A stretch of 64,000 bases of DNA from Streptomyces sp. SID12501. GTDB taxonomy: Bacteria > Actinomycetota > Actinomycetes > Streptomycetales > Streptomycetaceae. Under the pieces are notes generated by a model. The model was given only the letters and a program-made list of their open reading frames with translations. It was not told the origin of the DNA and ran no database searches. Below, piece by piece: positions 1-8,460 of the stretch. The stretch's first letter is position 1. The number at the start of each line of letters is the position of its first letter. Where the stretch lies: positions 62,001-126,000 of the forward strand of contig NZ_JAAGLU010000031.1 in the NCBI RefSeq assembly GCF_010550245.1, read 5' to 3'. A program made the translations under genes and the position numbers.

Positions 1-32
1 CCAGAGGGGAGACCTCCACTGGGGGGCTGCGC

Positions 33-64
33 GCCCAGACCCCCTACGGCCCAGACCCCCTACA
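33..64. repeat. 16-bp tandem duplication
   Basis: Two adjacent 16-bp copies of GCCCAGACCCCCTACR lie in the spacer downstream of the SDR gene, differing only at the last base. No other function is visible. Confidence 0.8.
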
Positions 65-67
65 GCC

Positions 68-103
68 CTGAACGGGCCTTGTCCTCAAGCGCCGGACGGG
101 CTG
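68..103. repeat. dispersed intergenic element, family B copy 1
   Basis: This segment closely matches 19539-19573; both end in GTCCTCAARCGCCGGACGGG followed by CTG. Here it overlaps the stop codon of the SDR gene, so the last residues of that protein are encoded by the element. Similar segments recur downstream of genes in Streptomyces genomes (recollection, not a search). Confidence 0.6.
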
Positions 104-1008
104 GAGATGTGCTCGGCGGAGCCGAAGTAGTGACCCGCCGTCAGGTCCGTCAGCAGCTCGCCCTCCACAGGGCGCCACCCCAGCCGCTCCCGGGTCGCCG
201 CGCTCGATGCCGGAAGGTCGAGGGCGAAGAAGTTGCCCAGCCACCCGAAGTGGTCGTTCGTCTCCGCGTGCGGAACCGATGTCACCGGCACCCCCAGCCC
301 CCGCCCGATGGCCTCGGCGATCCCGCGCACCGGGACGCCCTCCTCGGCGACCGCGTGCAGCCTGGTCCCCGCCGGCGCCGACTCCAACGCCAGCCGGAAC
401 AGCCGGGCGACGTCGAAGCGGTGGGCGGCGGCCCAGCGGTTGGCGCCGTCACCCGGGTAGGCGGAGACACCCTTGGCGCGGGCGATGTCGACGAGCCGCG
501 GTACGAAACCGTGGTCCCCCTCGCCGTGGACGGACGGCGGCAGCCGTACGACCGACGCCCGCACCCCGCGCTCTGCGAACCGCATCACCGCCGCCTCGGA
601 GGCGAGCCGGTACATATGGGACCTATTGGGGTCGCCGGGGTTGTCCTCCGTCGCCATCACACCCGGCGAGAACGCGGTGCCGGAGCAGATGAGGAGTGGC
701 CGTCCGGAGTCCACCAGCGCCTCGCCCAGCGTCTCCACCGCCCGCAGGTCGGTACGCGCGGCCTCCGCGAAGTCGCGGAAGTCATGGATGTACGCGGTGT
801 GGATCACGCCCTCCGAGGCTGCCGCTCCCGCCCGCAGACTGTCCAGGTCGTCCAGGTCACCCCGGTGGACCTCGGCACCGGCCTCCTTCAGTGACACGGC
901 GGACCCGTCGGAGCGGGCCATCCCGACCACCTCGTGACCAGCGCTGAGCAACTCCCGTACGACGGCGGACCCGACGAACCCGCTCGCTCCGGTGACGAAC
1001 ACACGCAT
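85..1008 (-). CDS. SDR-type NAD-dependent epimerase/dehydratase
   Basis: This is a 307-residue Rossmann protein of the extended/atypical short-chain dehydrogenase group. The dinucleotide-binding loop GASGFVG is at residues 7-13 and an acidic/Arg cofactor region follows the second strand. At the catalytic position the motif is Y133-R-L-A-S137, so the usual Lys of YxxxK is replaced; this subgroup may bind nucleotide without classical SDR chemistry. The ATG start has AGGGGAT about 8 nt upstream. It diverges from a LysR gene, which may control it. The substrate is unknown. Confidence 0.85.
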   Translation of the reverse strand: MRVFVTGASGFVGSAVVRELLSAGHEVVGMARSDGSAVSLKEAGAEVHRGDLDDLDSLRAGAAASEGVIHTAYIHDFRDFAEAARTDLRAVETLGEALVDSGRPLLICSGTAFSPGVMATEDNPGDPNRSHMYRLASEAAVMRFAERGVRASVVRLPPSVHGEGDHGFVPRLVDIARAKGVSAYPGDGANRWAAAHRFDVARLFRLALESAPAGTRLHAVAEEGVPVRGIAEAIGRGLGVPVTSVPHAETNDHFGWLGNFFALDLPASSAATRERLGWRPVEGELLTDLTAGHYFGSAEHISSPSGA

Positions 1009-1186
1009 GATGAAATCCCCTTGGGTATCGGCCTGTTGATGCCGGCCGGTGTGCTTTCAGCGTGCGTGCGGGGTCCGCTCCGCGTCCAAGACCTGTTCCG
1101 TAACGGGCAATGCGGATCAGGCATCACAGCAGCTCAGGATGTTTGTACGAGGGTCATGTCCCCAACCGCACGATTACGCTGGCCAC

Positions 1187-2122
1187 ATGACCGACTTGCC
1201 GTCCTCACCGCCGCCGGCCGACTCGGGTGATCCAGGTGGCCCCGATCTCGATCTGCGGCTCGTGCGGTACTTCACCGTGGTCGCCGAGCACCTGCACTTC
1301 GGCCGTGCCGCCGAGACCCTGCGCATTGCCCAGCCGTCCCTGAGTCGGCAGATCCGGCGTCTGGAGAAGGAGTTGGGGGCTCGTCTGCTGGACCGCACCC
1401 CGCAGGGCAGCCGTCTCACCGACGCCGGTGAGGTCTTCCTGCCGCATGCCAGGGCGTTGCTCCGTACGGCCACCCGGGCCGCCTCCCAGACCCGCGCCGC
1501 CGCGGAGCCCAGCCGTCTGGTCGTCGGCTACACGTCGAACCTGATCGTCACCCCGGCCGTACGGGAGCTGCGGCGCCGGCATCCGGACGCCGACGTACGA
1601 GCCCTGCACCTGAACTGGGACGAACCCCGCACCGCGCTGCTCGACCACCGGGTCGACGCCGTGATCGCCCGACTCCCGCTGGCTACGCAGGAGTTGGAGG
1701 TGACCGTCCTTTACGAGGAAGCCCGGGTCCTGGTCGTGCCCCTCGATCACCGTCTCGTCGGCAAGGAGTTCGTCACCCTCGACGACATCGCCGACGAGCC
1801 GTTGCCGAGGGTGCGGGAGGACGCGGACTGGAACGCCTTCTGGCGTATCGATCCGCGTCCGGACGGCAGCCAGGCACCGGACGGTCCGCTGGTCAGGGCG
1901 CTGGAGGACAAGTTCGAACTCATCGCCGCCGGACAGGCGGTGGCCATCGTTCCGGGTGGTCTGGGCATGGAACGGCTCCGCCCCGACCTCACCACGATCC
2001 CCCTGCACGGCATCGACCCGAGCCATGTCGTCCTCGCCACCCGGGCGGACGACCGCAGCCGCCTGCTCGCCGGGTTCCGCAAAGTGGCGCGGGCTCTGCT
2101 GACAGGCGGCACCACCACCTGA
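1187..2122 (+). CDS. LysR-family transcriptional regulator
   Basis: The 311-residue protein has an N-terminal winged helix-turn-helix (about residues 22-80, including FGRAAETLRIAQPSLSRQI) followed by a periplasmic-binding-like effector domain. The ATG at 1187 is preferred over an upstream in-frame start at 1049, because the extra 46 residues have no family counterpart. A TACGCT -10-like hexamer ends 6 nt before this ATG, so the mRNA may be leaderless. Its divergence from the SDR gene is the classic LysR-target arrangement, making that gene the likely target (inference). Confidence 0.85.
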   Translation: MTDLPSSPPPADSGDPGGPDLDLRLVRYFTVVAEHLHFGRAAETLRIAQPSLSRQIRRLEKELGARLLDRTPQGSRLTDAGEVFLPHARALLRTATRAASQTRAAAEPSRLVVGYTSNLIVTPAVRELRRRHPDADVRALHLNWDEPRTALLDHRVDAVIARLPLATQELEVTVLYEEARVLVVPLDHRLVGKEFVTLDDIADEPLPRVREDADWNAFWRIDPRPDGSQAPDGPLVRALEDKFELIAAGQAVAIVPGGLGMERLRPDLTTIPLHGIDPSHVVLATRADDRSRLLAGFRKVARALLTGGTTT

Positions 2123-2124
2123 AC

Positions 2125-2970
2125 TCAGGCCGCCGGCCAGCCAGGTACCGTCGGCAGTACCCGCTCGGCGACCCGGAGCAGTGCCGTGGCGTCGGGGGGC
2201 AGGTCGTCCTGGCGCCAGATGGAGATCTCGTACGTACCGCCCCCGTCCTTGGGGTCCTTGGCGACCAGGAGGTTGCGGGAGATGCCGCCGGGGCCGGAGG
2301 AGCCCTTTCCGTCCTTGAAGATGATGCCGATGGTCTGGCCCGAGTAGAGGAACGCCTTGTGGCCCAGGACCGTTTTCCGCTCTCCCGGCACGGACAGGTA
2401 CTCGGAGTCGGCGATGTCGGCGACCGTGATGTCCACGGCCTCCGAGAGCTTCACCGAGTAGCCCTCCAGTTGGATGGTGGCCTCGGGGTCGGTCGACATG
2501 ACGTCCTGCTTGTCGCTGGACGTGGCTTCGTTGCTGGAGGCGCTCCACACGCGGTCGTCGGGCGTGCCGAGGAGCGTCGCCAGGTCCGGGCGGTTCAGCG
2601 CCTCGCACAGTTGCACACCGGAGACGGGCTTCGACAGCGGCACGTCGTCGTCCGAGCGGGAACACGAGGCGGGTGGGCTGTCCTTGGGGTCGGGCTCGAA
2701 CTTCGCCATCACCCAGAAGCCCACCGCGAGGCATGCGACCACTATCAGCGCCGATGCGACCTGCGCACCCTCGCTCATGCCTTTCTCGGATCTGGCCGGT
2801 CCTGCCACTCCCGTCGTTCCAGTCGATCCAGCGGCTCCTGCCGATCCGGCTGAACTGGTCGATTCAGCCGAACCCGCCGAACCCGCCGAACCCGCCGAAC
2901 CCGCCGAACCTGCCGATCCGGCCACTTCGGCCGACTCGGCGGATCTGGGTATGCCGGTGTCGTTGATCAT
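2125..2970 (-). CDS. membrane-anchored DUF6215-like protein with Ala-Gly-Ser repeats
   Basis: The protein is about 281 residues. Its N-terminal third is a low-complexity run of Ser-Ala-Gly triplets encoded by 9-bp DNA repeats. One transmembrane helix follows (ASALIVVACLAVGFWVMAKF), then an extracytoplasmic domain with two Cys and the segment GVQLCEALNRPDLATLLGTP. That segment resembles Streptomyces proteins of unknown function grouped as DUF6215 (recollection, moderate certainty). ATG 2970 follows AGGTGGGGG; a GTG at 2994 is also in frame because the start region itself is tandemly duplicated. The gene converges on the LysR gene, with stop codons 2 bp apart. Confidence 0.7.
   Translation of the reverse strand: MINDTGIPRSAESAEVAGSAGSAGSAGSAGSAGSAESTSSAGSAGAAGSTGTTGVAGPARSEKGMSEGAQVASALIVVACLAVGFWVMAKFEPDPKDSPPASCSRSDDDVPLSKPVSGVQLCEALNRPDLATLLGTPDDRVWSASSNEATSSDKQDVMSTDPEATIQLEGYSVKLSEAVDITVADIADSEYLSVPGERKTVLGHKAFLYSGQTIGIIFKDGKGSSGPGGISRNLLVAKDPKDGGGTYEISIWRQDDLPPDATALLRVAERVLPTVPGWPAA
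2867..2911. repeat. 9-bp coding microsatellite
   Basis: Four perfect copies plus one near-perfect copy of GCCGAACCC lie within the membrane-anchored protein gene. On the minus strand each copy encodes a Gly-Ser-Ala triplet in the N-terminal low-complexity region. Unit gain or loss would not shift the frame. Confidence 0.9.
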
Positions 2971-2995
2971 GTCCCCCACCTGAATGTCCCCCACC
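2969..2995. repeat. 15-bp tandem duplication over a start region
   Basis: ATGTCCCCCACC occurs twice with a 15-bp period. On the minus strand it duplicates the ribosome-binding/start region of the DUF6215-like gene, giving two candidate starts (2970 and 2994). Confidence 0.75.
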
Positions 2996-3047
2996 CCACA
3001 CGTCGCGCCCGTTGCGCGCGCCGGGGGAGCCTAACCGCGCGATCTCC

Positions 3048-3073
3048 GCTTTTGGAAGCTGCTTTTGGAAGCT
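3048..3073. repeat. 13-bp tandem duplication upstream of M4 protease
   Basis: Two perfect adjacent copies of GCTTTTGGAAGCT lie in the roughly 530-bp non-coding stretch between the DUF6215-like gene and the protease start. Each is partly palindromic, so it could be a protein-binding site, but nothing else supports this. Confidence 0.7.
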
Positions 3074-3501
3074 CCGAAAGTGCGCGTCCGTGGTCGAGGG
3101 GGCTTCGGGGGCGGCGTCCGTCGCGCGGTCGGCGGCTGTCAGGGCGCCGGGCGGACCGGCTATGCCGCGACACACCGCGAAGGCGCCCGCTTTCACCCCT
3201 TTCGGTAAGGAGGGCCGTTCCACGGCTGAAAAGTGTGCCCAGCAGGACGGATCCCCAGCTGGGCATGGTCATTTCAAGCCGTTGTTTTGGCATTCTCATG
3301 ACAAAGCGCGGCACGCAGTGCCACGCTTCTGCCGAAGTTCACCATTCCTTCACACCCGCATCAGCTGCGGGGCATCGTCCCCTCACCCCCCACCTCCTTG
3401 CACCCGCCTGCCGTGCAGCGCTCCGGACCGGCCCCATCCCGTCGGTCCGTCCCCACGTCGGTCCCCACCACGGGCCGGCCGTCGCACAGAAGGAGAACCC
3501 G

Positions 3502-5775
3502 TTGCCCCGGCGACACCGCCCCACCCTCCGGCGCAGACGCGCCACCGCCGCCCTCGCGATGACGACCATCGGAACCCTGCTCGCGCTGGGAGCTCCCACC
3601 GGCACCGCGACGGCGGCCCCGGCCGACCCGAGCCCGGCCCGGATCACCGCCGTGCCTCGCGCGGGAGCCGCAGCGGCGCCCCTGTCGGCGGCCCGCCGCG
3701 CCTCACTGATCAAGAGCGCGCAGACCGCGTCCGGCTCGACGGCCCGTCAACTCGCCCTCGGTGCGCAGGAGAAGCTCGTCGTCAAGGACGTCGTCCAGGA
3801 CGCCGACGGCACCACCCACACCCGCTACGAACGCACCTACGCCGGACTGCCCGTCCTCGGCGGTGACCTGGTCGTCCACCTCAAGAGCAACCGCACCACC
3901 GTTTCCAAGGCGAGCGGGGCGACCCTCGCGCTGCCGTCCCTCACCCCGAAGCTCTCCGCGGCCAACGCCACCGGCAAGGCTCTCGCGGCGGCGAAGGGCG
4001 CCGACGTCACCGGTACCGAGACCGAGCGCGCGCCCCGCCTCGTCGTCTGGTCCGGCGCGTCCAAGCCCGTCCTGGCCTGGGAGACGCTGGTCGAGGGCGT
4101 CCAGCCGGACGGCACGCCCAGCGAACTGCAGGTGGTCACCGACGCGAGTACGGGCAAGCAGATCCTTGCCGCCGAGAAGGTGCACACCGGCGAAGGCACC
4201 GGCCAGTACGTCGGCACGGTTCCCCTCGGCAGCACCCTCTCGGGATCGACGTACCAGCTCACCGACGGCGCCCGCGCCGGGCACAAGACGTACGACCTGA
4301 ACCAGGGCACCTCCGGCACCGGCACCCTCTTCACGGACGACAACGATGTCTGGGGCAACGGTCTGCCGTCCAACCGCCAGACCGCCGGTGTCGACGTGGC
4401 CTTCGGCGCCGCAGCCACCTGGGACTACTACAAGGACGTGTACGGCCGCAACGGCATCCGCAACGACGGTGTCGCCGCCTACAGCCGGGCCCACTACGGG
4501 AGCAGCTACGTCAACGCCTTCTGGCAGGACAGCTGCTTCTGCATGACCTACGGCGACGGCTCGGGCAACACGCACCCGCTGACCTCCCTCGACGTGGCCG
4601 CCCACGAGATGAGCCACGGTGTCACCGCCGCCACCGCCAACCTGACCTACTCGGGTGAGTCCGGCGGTCTCAACGAGGCGACCTCCGACATCTTCGCCGC
4701 GGCCGTCGAGTTCCACGCGAACCTCGCCGCCGACCCCGGTGACTACCTCGTCGGCGAGAAGATCGACATCAACGGCAACGGCACTCCGCTGCGTTACATG
4801 GACAAGCCCTCCAAGGACGGCTCCTCCCGCGACAGTTGGAGCTCCACCCTGGGCAGCGTCGATGTCCACTACTCCTCGGGCCCCGCGAACCACTTCTTCT
4901 ACCTGCTCTCCGAGGGCAGCGGCGCCAAGACCGTCAACGGCGTCGCCTACGACAGCCCGACCTACGACGGTCAGGCCGTCACCGGCATCGGCATCGACAA
5001 CGCCGCCGCCGTCTGGTACCGGGCGCTGACGACGTACATGACCTCGTCGACCAACTACGCGGGTGCCCGCACCGCCACCCTCCAGGCGGCGGGTGACCTG
5101 TTCGGCGCCTACAGCCCCACCTACCTCGCCGTCGCCGACACCTGGGCCGCCATCAACGTCGGCGGCCGGATAGCCCTCGGCGTCAACGTCGCCCCGATCG
5201 CCGACCAGACCAGCGGCGTCGGCCAGGCGGTCGGCCTTCAGGTGGACGCGTACACCACCAACTCCGGTTCGGAGCTGACCTACGAGGCCACCGGCCTGCC
5301 CGACGGACTGACCCTCAGCCCGAGCGGTCTGATCTCCGGGACGCCGACCACCCTCGGCACCAGCGACGTCGCCATCAAGGTCACCGACGGCACGGGCGCG
5401 TCCGTCACGGACACCTTCACCTGGCGGATCGCGTACATCTACGCCACCGCCACCCGCGTCGACATCCCCGACAACGGTGCCGCCGTGGAGTCCCCGATCA
5501 CCATCGAGGGCCGCGACGGCAACGCCTCCGCCACCACCTCGGTCTACGTCAACATCGTCCACACCTACCGCGGTGACCTGACCGTCGACCTGGTCGGCCC
5601 CAACGGCACCGTCTACTCGCTTCTCAACCGCACCGGCGGCTCCGCCGACAACGTCGACCAGACCTTCACGATCGACGCCTCGGCCCAGCCCCTCAACGGC
5701 ACGTGGAAGCTGCGAGTCCAGGACCGCGCGTCGATCGACGTCGGGTACATCCAGCGCTGGCAGCTCAGTCCCTGA
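3502..5775 (+). CDS. secreted M4 (thermolysin-family) metalloprotease with P/homoB domain
   Basis: The TTG at 3502 is chosen because AGGAG lies 6 nt upstream and the product then begins with a proper export signal (MPRRHRPTLRRRR, hydrophobic core, Ala-rich cleavage site near residue 38). After an FTP/PepSY-type propeptide comes the catalytic domain: zinc motif HEMSH at 368-372 and the third ligand Glu392 (NEATSD), 24 residues on as in thermolysin. C-terminal to it are an Ig-like putative-adhesin repeat and a P/homoB domain ending near the C-terminus. Expected role: extracellular neutral protease. A close paralogue lies at 10648-13074. Upstream ATG-led extensions lack a signal peptide. Confidence 0.92.
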   Translation: MPRRHRPTLRRRRATAALAMTTIGTLLALGAPTGTATAAPADPSPARITAVPRAGAAAAPLSAARRASLIKSAQTASGSTARQLALGAQEKLVVKDVVQDADGTTHTRYERTYAGLPVLGGDLVVHLKSNRTTVSKASGATLALPSLTPKLSAANATGKALAAAKGADVTGTETERAPRLVVWSGASKPVLAWETLVEGVQPDGTPSELQVVTDASTGKQILAAEKVHTGEGTGQYVGTVPLGSTLSGSTYQLTDGARAGHKTYDLNQGTSGTGTLFTDDNDVWGNGLPSNRQTAGVDVAFGAAATWDYYKDVYGRNGIRNDGVAAYSRAHYGSSYVNAFWQDSCFCMTYGDGSGNTHPLTSLDVAAHEMSHGVTAATANLTYSGESGGLNEATSDIFAAAVEFHANLAADPGDYLVGEKIDINGNGTPLRYMDKPSKDGSSRDSWSSTLGSVDVHYSSGPANHFFYLLSEGSGAKTVNGVAYDSPTYDGQAVTGIGIDNAAAVWYRALTTYMTSSTNYAGARTATLQAAGDLFGAYSPTYLAVADTWAAINVGGRIALGVNVAPIADQTSGVGQAVGLQVDAYTTNSGSELTYEATGLPDGLTLSPSGLISGTPTTLGTSDVAIKVTDGTGASVTDTFTWRIAYIYATATRVDIPDNGAAVESPITIEGRDGNASATTSVYVNIVHTYRGDLTVDLVGPNGTVYSLLNRTGGSADNVDQTFTIDASAQPLNGTWKLRVQDRASIDVGYIQRWQLSP

Positions 5776-5791
5776 CCGGATCACTGCCTGA

Positions 5792-5834
5792 CAGCAGACC
5801 GGTACCGGTTATTGGTACCGGTACCGGTCTGCTG
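5792..5834. terminator. bidirectional terminator hairpin
   Basis: A perfect 18-bp inverted repeat (CAGCAGACCGGTACCGGT and its complement) surrounds a 7-nt loop. It sits exactly between the convergent protease and DUF397 genes. There is no T-tract, as is common in Streptomyces. Confidence 0.85.
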
Positions 5835-5837
5835 ACT

Positions 5838-6107
5838 TCAGACCACGGAACCGACGAACTCCGCCCAGGCGTCGGCCCCGAGGAGCAGCACGGGCCCGTC
5901 CGAGACCTTGCTGTCGCGGACGGGCACGATGCCGGGGACTCCGTCGGCTACTTCGACGCAGTCGCCGCCTTCGCCGTTGCTGTACGTGCTCTTACGCCAG
6001 CGGGCGGCCCCGATGAAGTCGTACGCGACCTCGATGCAGTTGCCGCCCTCGCCGTTGCTGTAACCGCTCTTGCGCCAGCGGGCGTTGCTCAGGTCGTACT
6101 CGCGCAT
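5838..6107 (-). CDS. tandem DUF397 protein
   Basis: The 89-residue protein contains two DUF397 motifs, ARWRKSGYSNGEGGNCIEVA (about residues 9-28) and ARWRKSTYSNGEGGDCVEVA (about 35-54). It therefore arose by internal duplication of a domain usually present once. The C-terminus keeps the canonical VPVRDSKVSDGPVLLLGADAW. Its start overlaps the end of the upstream XRE gene by 19 bp, so the two are translationally coupled. Families of this kind (WhiJ/BldB-like neighbourhoods) pair with XRE regulators in developmental control in Streptomyces; the function here is inferred only from that pairing. Confidence 0.9.
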   Translation of the reverse strand: MREYDLSNARWRKSGYSNGEGGNCIEVAYDFIGAARWRKSTYSNGEGGDCVEVADGVPGIVPVRDSKVSDGPVLLLGADAWAEFVGSVV

Positions 6108-6934
6108 CGTCTGTGGTCCTCAGCCGCCGACTCGATCAGGGCGAGGGATGCCTCCGGCGACATTGCGGCGCCCCTGAGCAGATCGTATGCGCGCTGCGCC
6201 CGCTTCACCACTGCCGGGTTGTCGAGTAGGTCGCCCGAAAACGAGGTCTCTGTATAGAGGGTTGGCGGCGCGTCCTCGAACTCCATGAGCTTCAGCATCC
6301 CGAGCATGGAGGCGAACGCTCCCGCCGAGTACGGAACCACCAAGACCAGTACCTTTCGCTCCCGGGCGAGCGTGGCAATGTGGTCCAGTTGCTCGGCCAT
6401 GGCCGCCGCCCCACCGACGGGTGTGCGCAGGGTGCACTCGTGCAGGATCGCCCAATACTCGGGCCTTGTAGCGTCCTTGAGGATGCGAGCCCGTTCCAGT
6501 CGGGCGGCGACCTTTTCGGCTACGTAGTCGTCCGTGACGAACGGGTTGGCCGCGAGCGTGACCGCCTGTGCGTACGCGGCCGTCTGCAGCAGGCCCGGGA
6601 TCACCGTCGGCGCGAACTCACAGATCTTCGTCGCCGTCCGCTCAAGCTCGACAACCTCCGCGAAGTAATCCGCGTACCGCTTGTCGTCGATGAGCTTGCG
6701 CCAGGTCCGCTCGAAAAAACCAGCGGTTTGTAGTACCTCGTCAATCCGTACCGCCACATCCAACTGCGGCTTCCGAATTGCCTGTTCGAACTGTCCGATG
6801 TAGCCCCCGGAGACGAAGACCATCGCCCCCAACTCCACCTGGGTTAATCCGGCCTCCTCCCGGCGCCGCTTCAACTCCGTTCCGAAGAACTCCCACGCCG
6901 CCTGCCGCTGTGACCCATGTGAACCATTGGCCAT
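6089..6934 (-). CDS. WhiJ/Scr1-type XRE regulator
   Basis: The 281-residue protein has an N-terminal helix-turn-helix (ELKRRREEAGLTQVELGAMVFVS; about residues 18-70). A DUF5753/Scr1-type ligand domain follows, recognised by VIPGLLQTAAYAQAV and the central RMERAR-like segment. The ATG at 6934 is preferred because AAGGGGG precedes it; the in-frame extension to 7000 has no family match. The DUF397 gene follows with overlap. It is divergent from a two-gene operon of small proteins, so the 120-bp spacer probably holds its operators. Likely a transcription regulator of the Streptomyces XRE-DUF397 pairs. Confidence 0.88.
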   Translation of the reverse strand: MANGSHGSQRQAAWEFFGTELKRRREEAGLTQVELGAMVFVSGGYIGQFEQAIRKPQLDVAVRIDEVLQTAGFFERTWRKLIDDKRYADYFAEVVELERTATKICEFAPTVIPGLLQTAAYAQAVTLAANPFVTDDYVAEKVAARLERARILKDATRPEYWAILHECTLRTPVGGAAAMAEQLDHIATLARERKVLVLVVPYSAGAFASMLGMLKLMEFEDAPPTLYTETSFSGDLLDNPAVVKRAQRAYDLLRGAAMSPEASLALIESAAEDHRRCASTT

Positions 6935-7054
6935 AACTGAACCGAACCCCCTTCGACTGCACCGCCGTTGCTGCGCCCAGAGCCTTCCGAGTGTAGGCAC
7001 GGCACGTCATCGTAGAAGTGCGAAGAGTGAAACTCGATTGATCAGGGGAGCACG

Positions 7055-7270
7055 GTGGCGGCACGAAAGACGGCACACTCGACGGCCTGTGTCGAAGATG
7101 CGGAGGAAATTGTGAAGGAATTGCGGATGGCGTTGAAAAACGCCGGGATTACTCTGCCGTCGCTCCGATTGGACGCGGCGAGTGTGGCCCGGGAAGCGCC
7201 CTGTCCGCTCATCGAATTGGGGCGCTGCAACGTCGAGACGGCGGCCCGGATCGCGGCGGCGCTGCGATGA
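7055..7270 (+). CDS. small conserved-type protein, unknown function
   Basis: The 71-residue protein starts at GTG with AGGGGAG 5 nt upstream. It is helical and predicted cytoplasmic (EDAEEIVKELRMALKNAGITLPSL...). Its TGA overlaps the ATG of the next gene (ATGA), so the pair is coupled. Small proteins of this look accompany XRE/DUF397 loci in Streptomyces. No function is claimed. Confidence 0.75.
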   Translation: MAARKTAHSTACVEDAEEIVKELRMALKNAGITLPSLRLDAASVAREAPCPLIELGRCNVETAARIAAALR

Positions 7271-7518
7271 ACGACGTGAGGCCGGCGAAGTCGGGAAGGC
7301 CGGGGCGGCCGGAGGTCGGTGCGTACGTCATGGACACCCGCACCGCGAAGGTGGGCATCGTCATGGGGCACGAGGGGCCCTACGTCCAGCTGAGGTCGTA
7401 CGGCGGCGGCAGGGAATGGGACGCGGCCCCGGACGCCCTCCGGCCCGCCACCCCGGCGGAACGCCTCAGCGCGGCCACGGCGTACGCGAACGCCCGCAGC
7501 CGCGGTGAGGTTCCTTGA
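7267..7518 (+). CDS. small hypothetical protein with SH3-like beta pattern
   Basis: The 83-residue protein has ATG 7267 overlapping the previous stop. The central part (GAYVMDTRTAKVGIVMGHEGPYVQLR then REWDA) has the alternating beta pattern seen in small KOW/SH3-like proteins that accompany Streptomyces XRE loci. It is probably co-expressed with the 71-residue protein. Function unknown. Confidence 0.75.
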   Translation: MNDVRPAKSGRPGRPEVGAYVMDTRTAKVGIVMGHEGPYVQLRSYGGGREWDAAPDALRPATPAERLSAATAYANARSRGEVP

Positions 7519-7580
7519 GGGTCCCCTGTGAGGCCTTGGCGGAGGGGATCGATCACTCGTACGTAGGCGACAATGACCCC

Positions 7581-8330
7581 ATGAGCCTGTTCCGTGACGA
7601 CGGTGTCGTGCTGCGTACCCAGAAGCTGGGCGAGGCCGACCGGATCATCACGCTGCTCACGCGCGGTCACGGGCGGGTGCGGGCCGTGGCCCGGGGGGTG
7701 CGGCGGACCAAGTCGAAGTTCGGGGCCCGGCTCGAACCGTTCTCCCACGTCGACGTGCAGTTCTTCTCGCGGGGGAGCGAGCTGGTCGGGCGCGGGCTGC
7801 CGCTGTGCACGCAGAGCGAGACCATCGCTCCGTACGGCAGCGGAATCGTCACCGACTACGCCCGGTACACCGCCGGGACGGCCATGCTGGAGACGGCGGA
7901 ACGGTTCACCGACCACGAGGGCGAGCCCGCCGTGCAGCAGTACCTGCTGCTCGTCGGCGGCCTACGCACCCTCGCCCGCGCCGAGCACGAGCCCCACCTC
8001 ATCCTGGACGCGTTCCTGCTGCGCTCCCTCGCCGTCAACGGGTACGCGCCCACCTTCAGCGACTGCGCGCGGTGCGGGATGGCGGGCCCGAACCGGTTCT
8101 TCTCGGTGTCCGCCGGAGGCTCCGTCTGCGTCGACTGCCGGGTGGCCGGCAGCGTCGTACCCTCTCCCCAGGCCCTCGAACTGCTTGCCGCGCTGCTGAC
8201 CGGCGACTGGGCGACCGCGGACGCGTGTGAGCCGCGTCACGTCAGGGAGGGGAGCGGACTCGTGTCCGCCTACCTGCACTGGCACCTGGAGCGCGGCCTG
8301 CGCTCCCTGCGCTACGTAGAGAAGAACTAG
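7581..8330 (+). CDS. recO: DNA repair protein RecO
   Basis: The 249-residue protein has an N-terminal OB fold beginning MSLFRDDGVVLRTQKLGEADRI and a helical domain. A four-Cys zinc site (C-x2-C ... C-x2-C in DCARCGM and VCVDCRV) lies around residues 176-200. RecO mediates RecF-pathway loading of RecA onto SSB-coated DNA. ATG 7581 matches the family N-terminus; the in-frame start at 7515 adds 22 unrelated residues. The gene precedes uppS, as in other actinobacteria. Its stop (TAG 8328) is followed in the same frame by an unusual Ala-rich repeat tract. Confidence 0.95.
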   Translation: MSLFRDDGVVLRTQKLGEADRIITLLTRGHGRVRAVARGVRRTKSKFGARLEPFSHVDVQFFSRGSELVGRGLPLCTQSETIAPYGSGIVTDYARYTAGTAMLETAERFTDHEGEPAVQQYLLLVGGLRTLARAEHEPHLILDAFLLRSLAVNGYAPTFSDCARCGMAGPNRFFSVSAGGSVCVDCRVAGSVVPSPQALELLAALLTGDWATADACEPRHVREGSGLVSAYLHWHLERGLRSLRYVEKN

Positions 8331-8338
8331 CAAGCGGC

Positions 8339-8401
8339 AGCAGTAGTAGAAGCAGCAGCAGCAGTAGTAGAAGCAGCAGCAGCAGAAGAAGCAGCAGCAG
8401 C
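8339..8401. repeat. 21-bp tandem array in the recO-uppS spacer
   Basis: Two identical 21-bp units (8339-8359, 8360-8380) and a third diverged unit (8381-8401) are built from AGC, AGT and AGA triplets. A related AAGCCG tract continues to about 8440. In the recO frame beyond its stop it would encode AAAVVEAAAAVVEAAAAEE. The coding strand is almost free of C runs and very purine-rich, unlike neighbouring spacers. Confidence 0.9.
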
Positions 8402-8460
8402 AGAAGCAAGCCGAAGCAAGCCGAAGCAGTAGAAGCACGTAACAAGGAGACGAGAAGCGC

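Noticed and set aside
3703..5784. 693-codon open frame on the minus strand across the M4 protease gene
   Set aside because: It is a GC-skewed antisense shadow (Val/Gly/Asp-rich, no domain) of a gene with clear catalytic motifs on the plus strand.
8339..8440. Poly-leucine/cysteine frames on the minus strand of the recO-uppS spacer
   Set aside because: They arise mechanically from translating the AGC/AGA repeat on the opposite strand.
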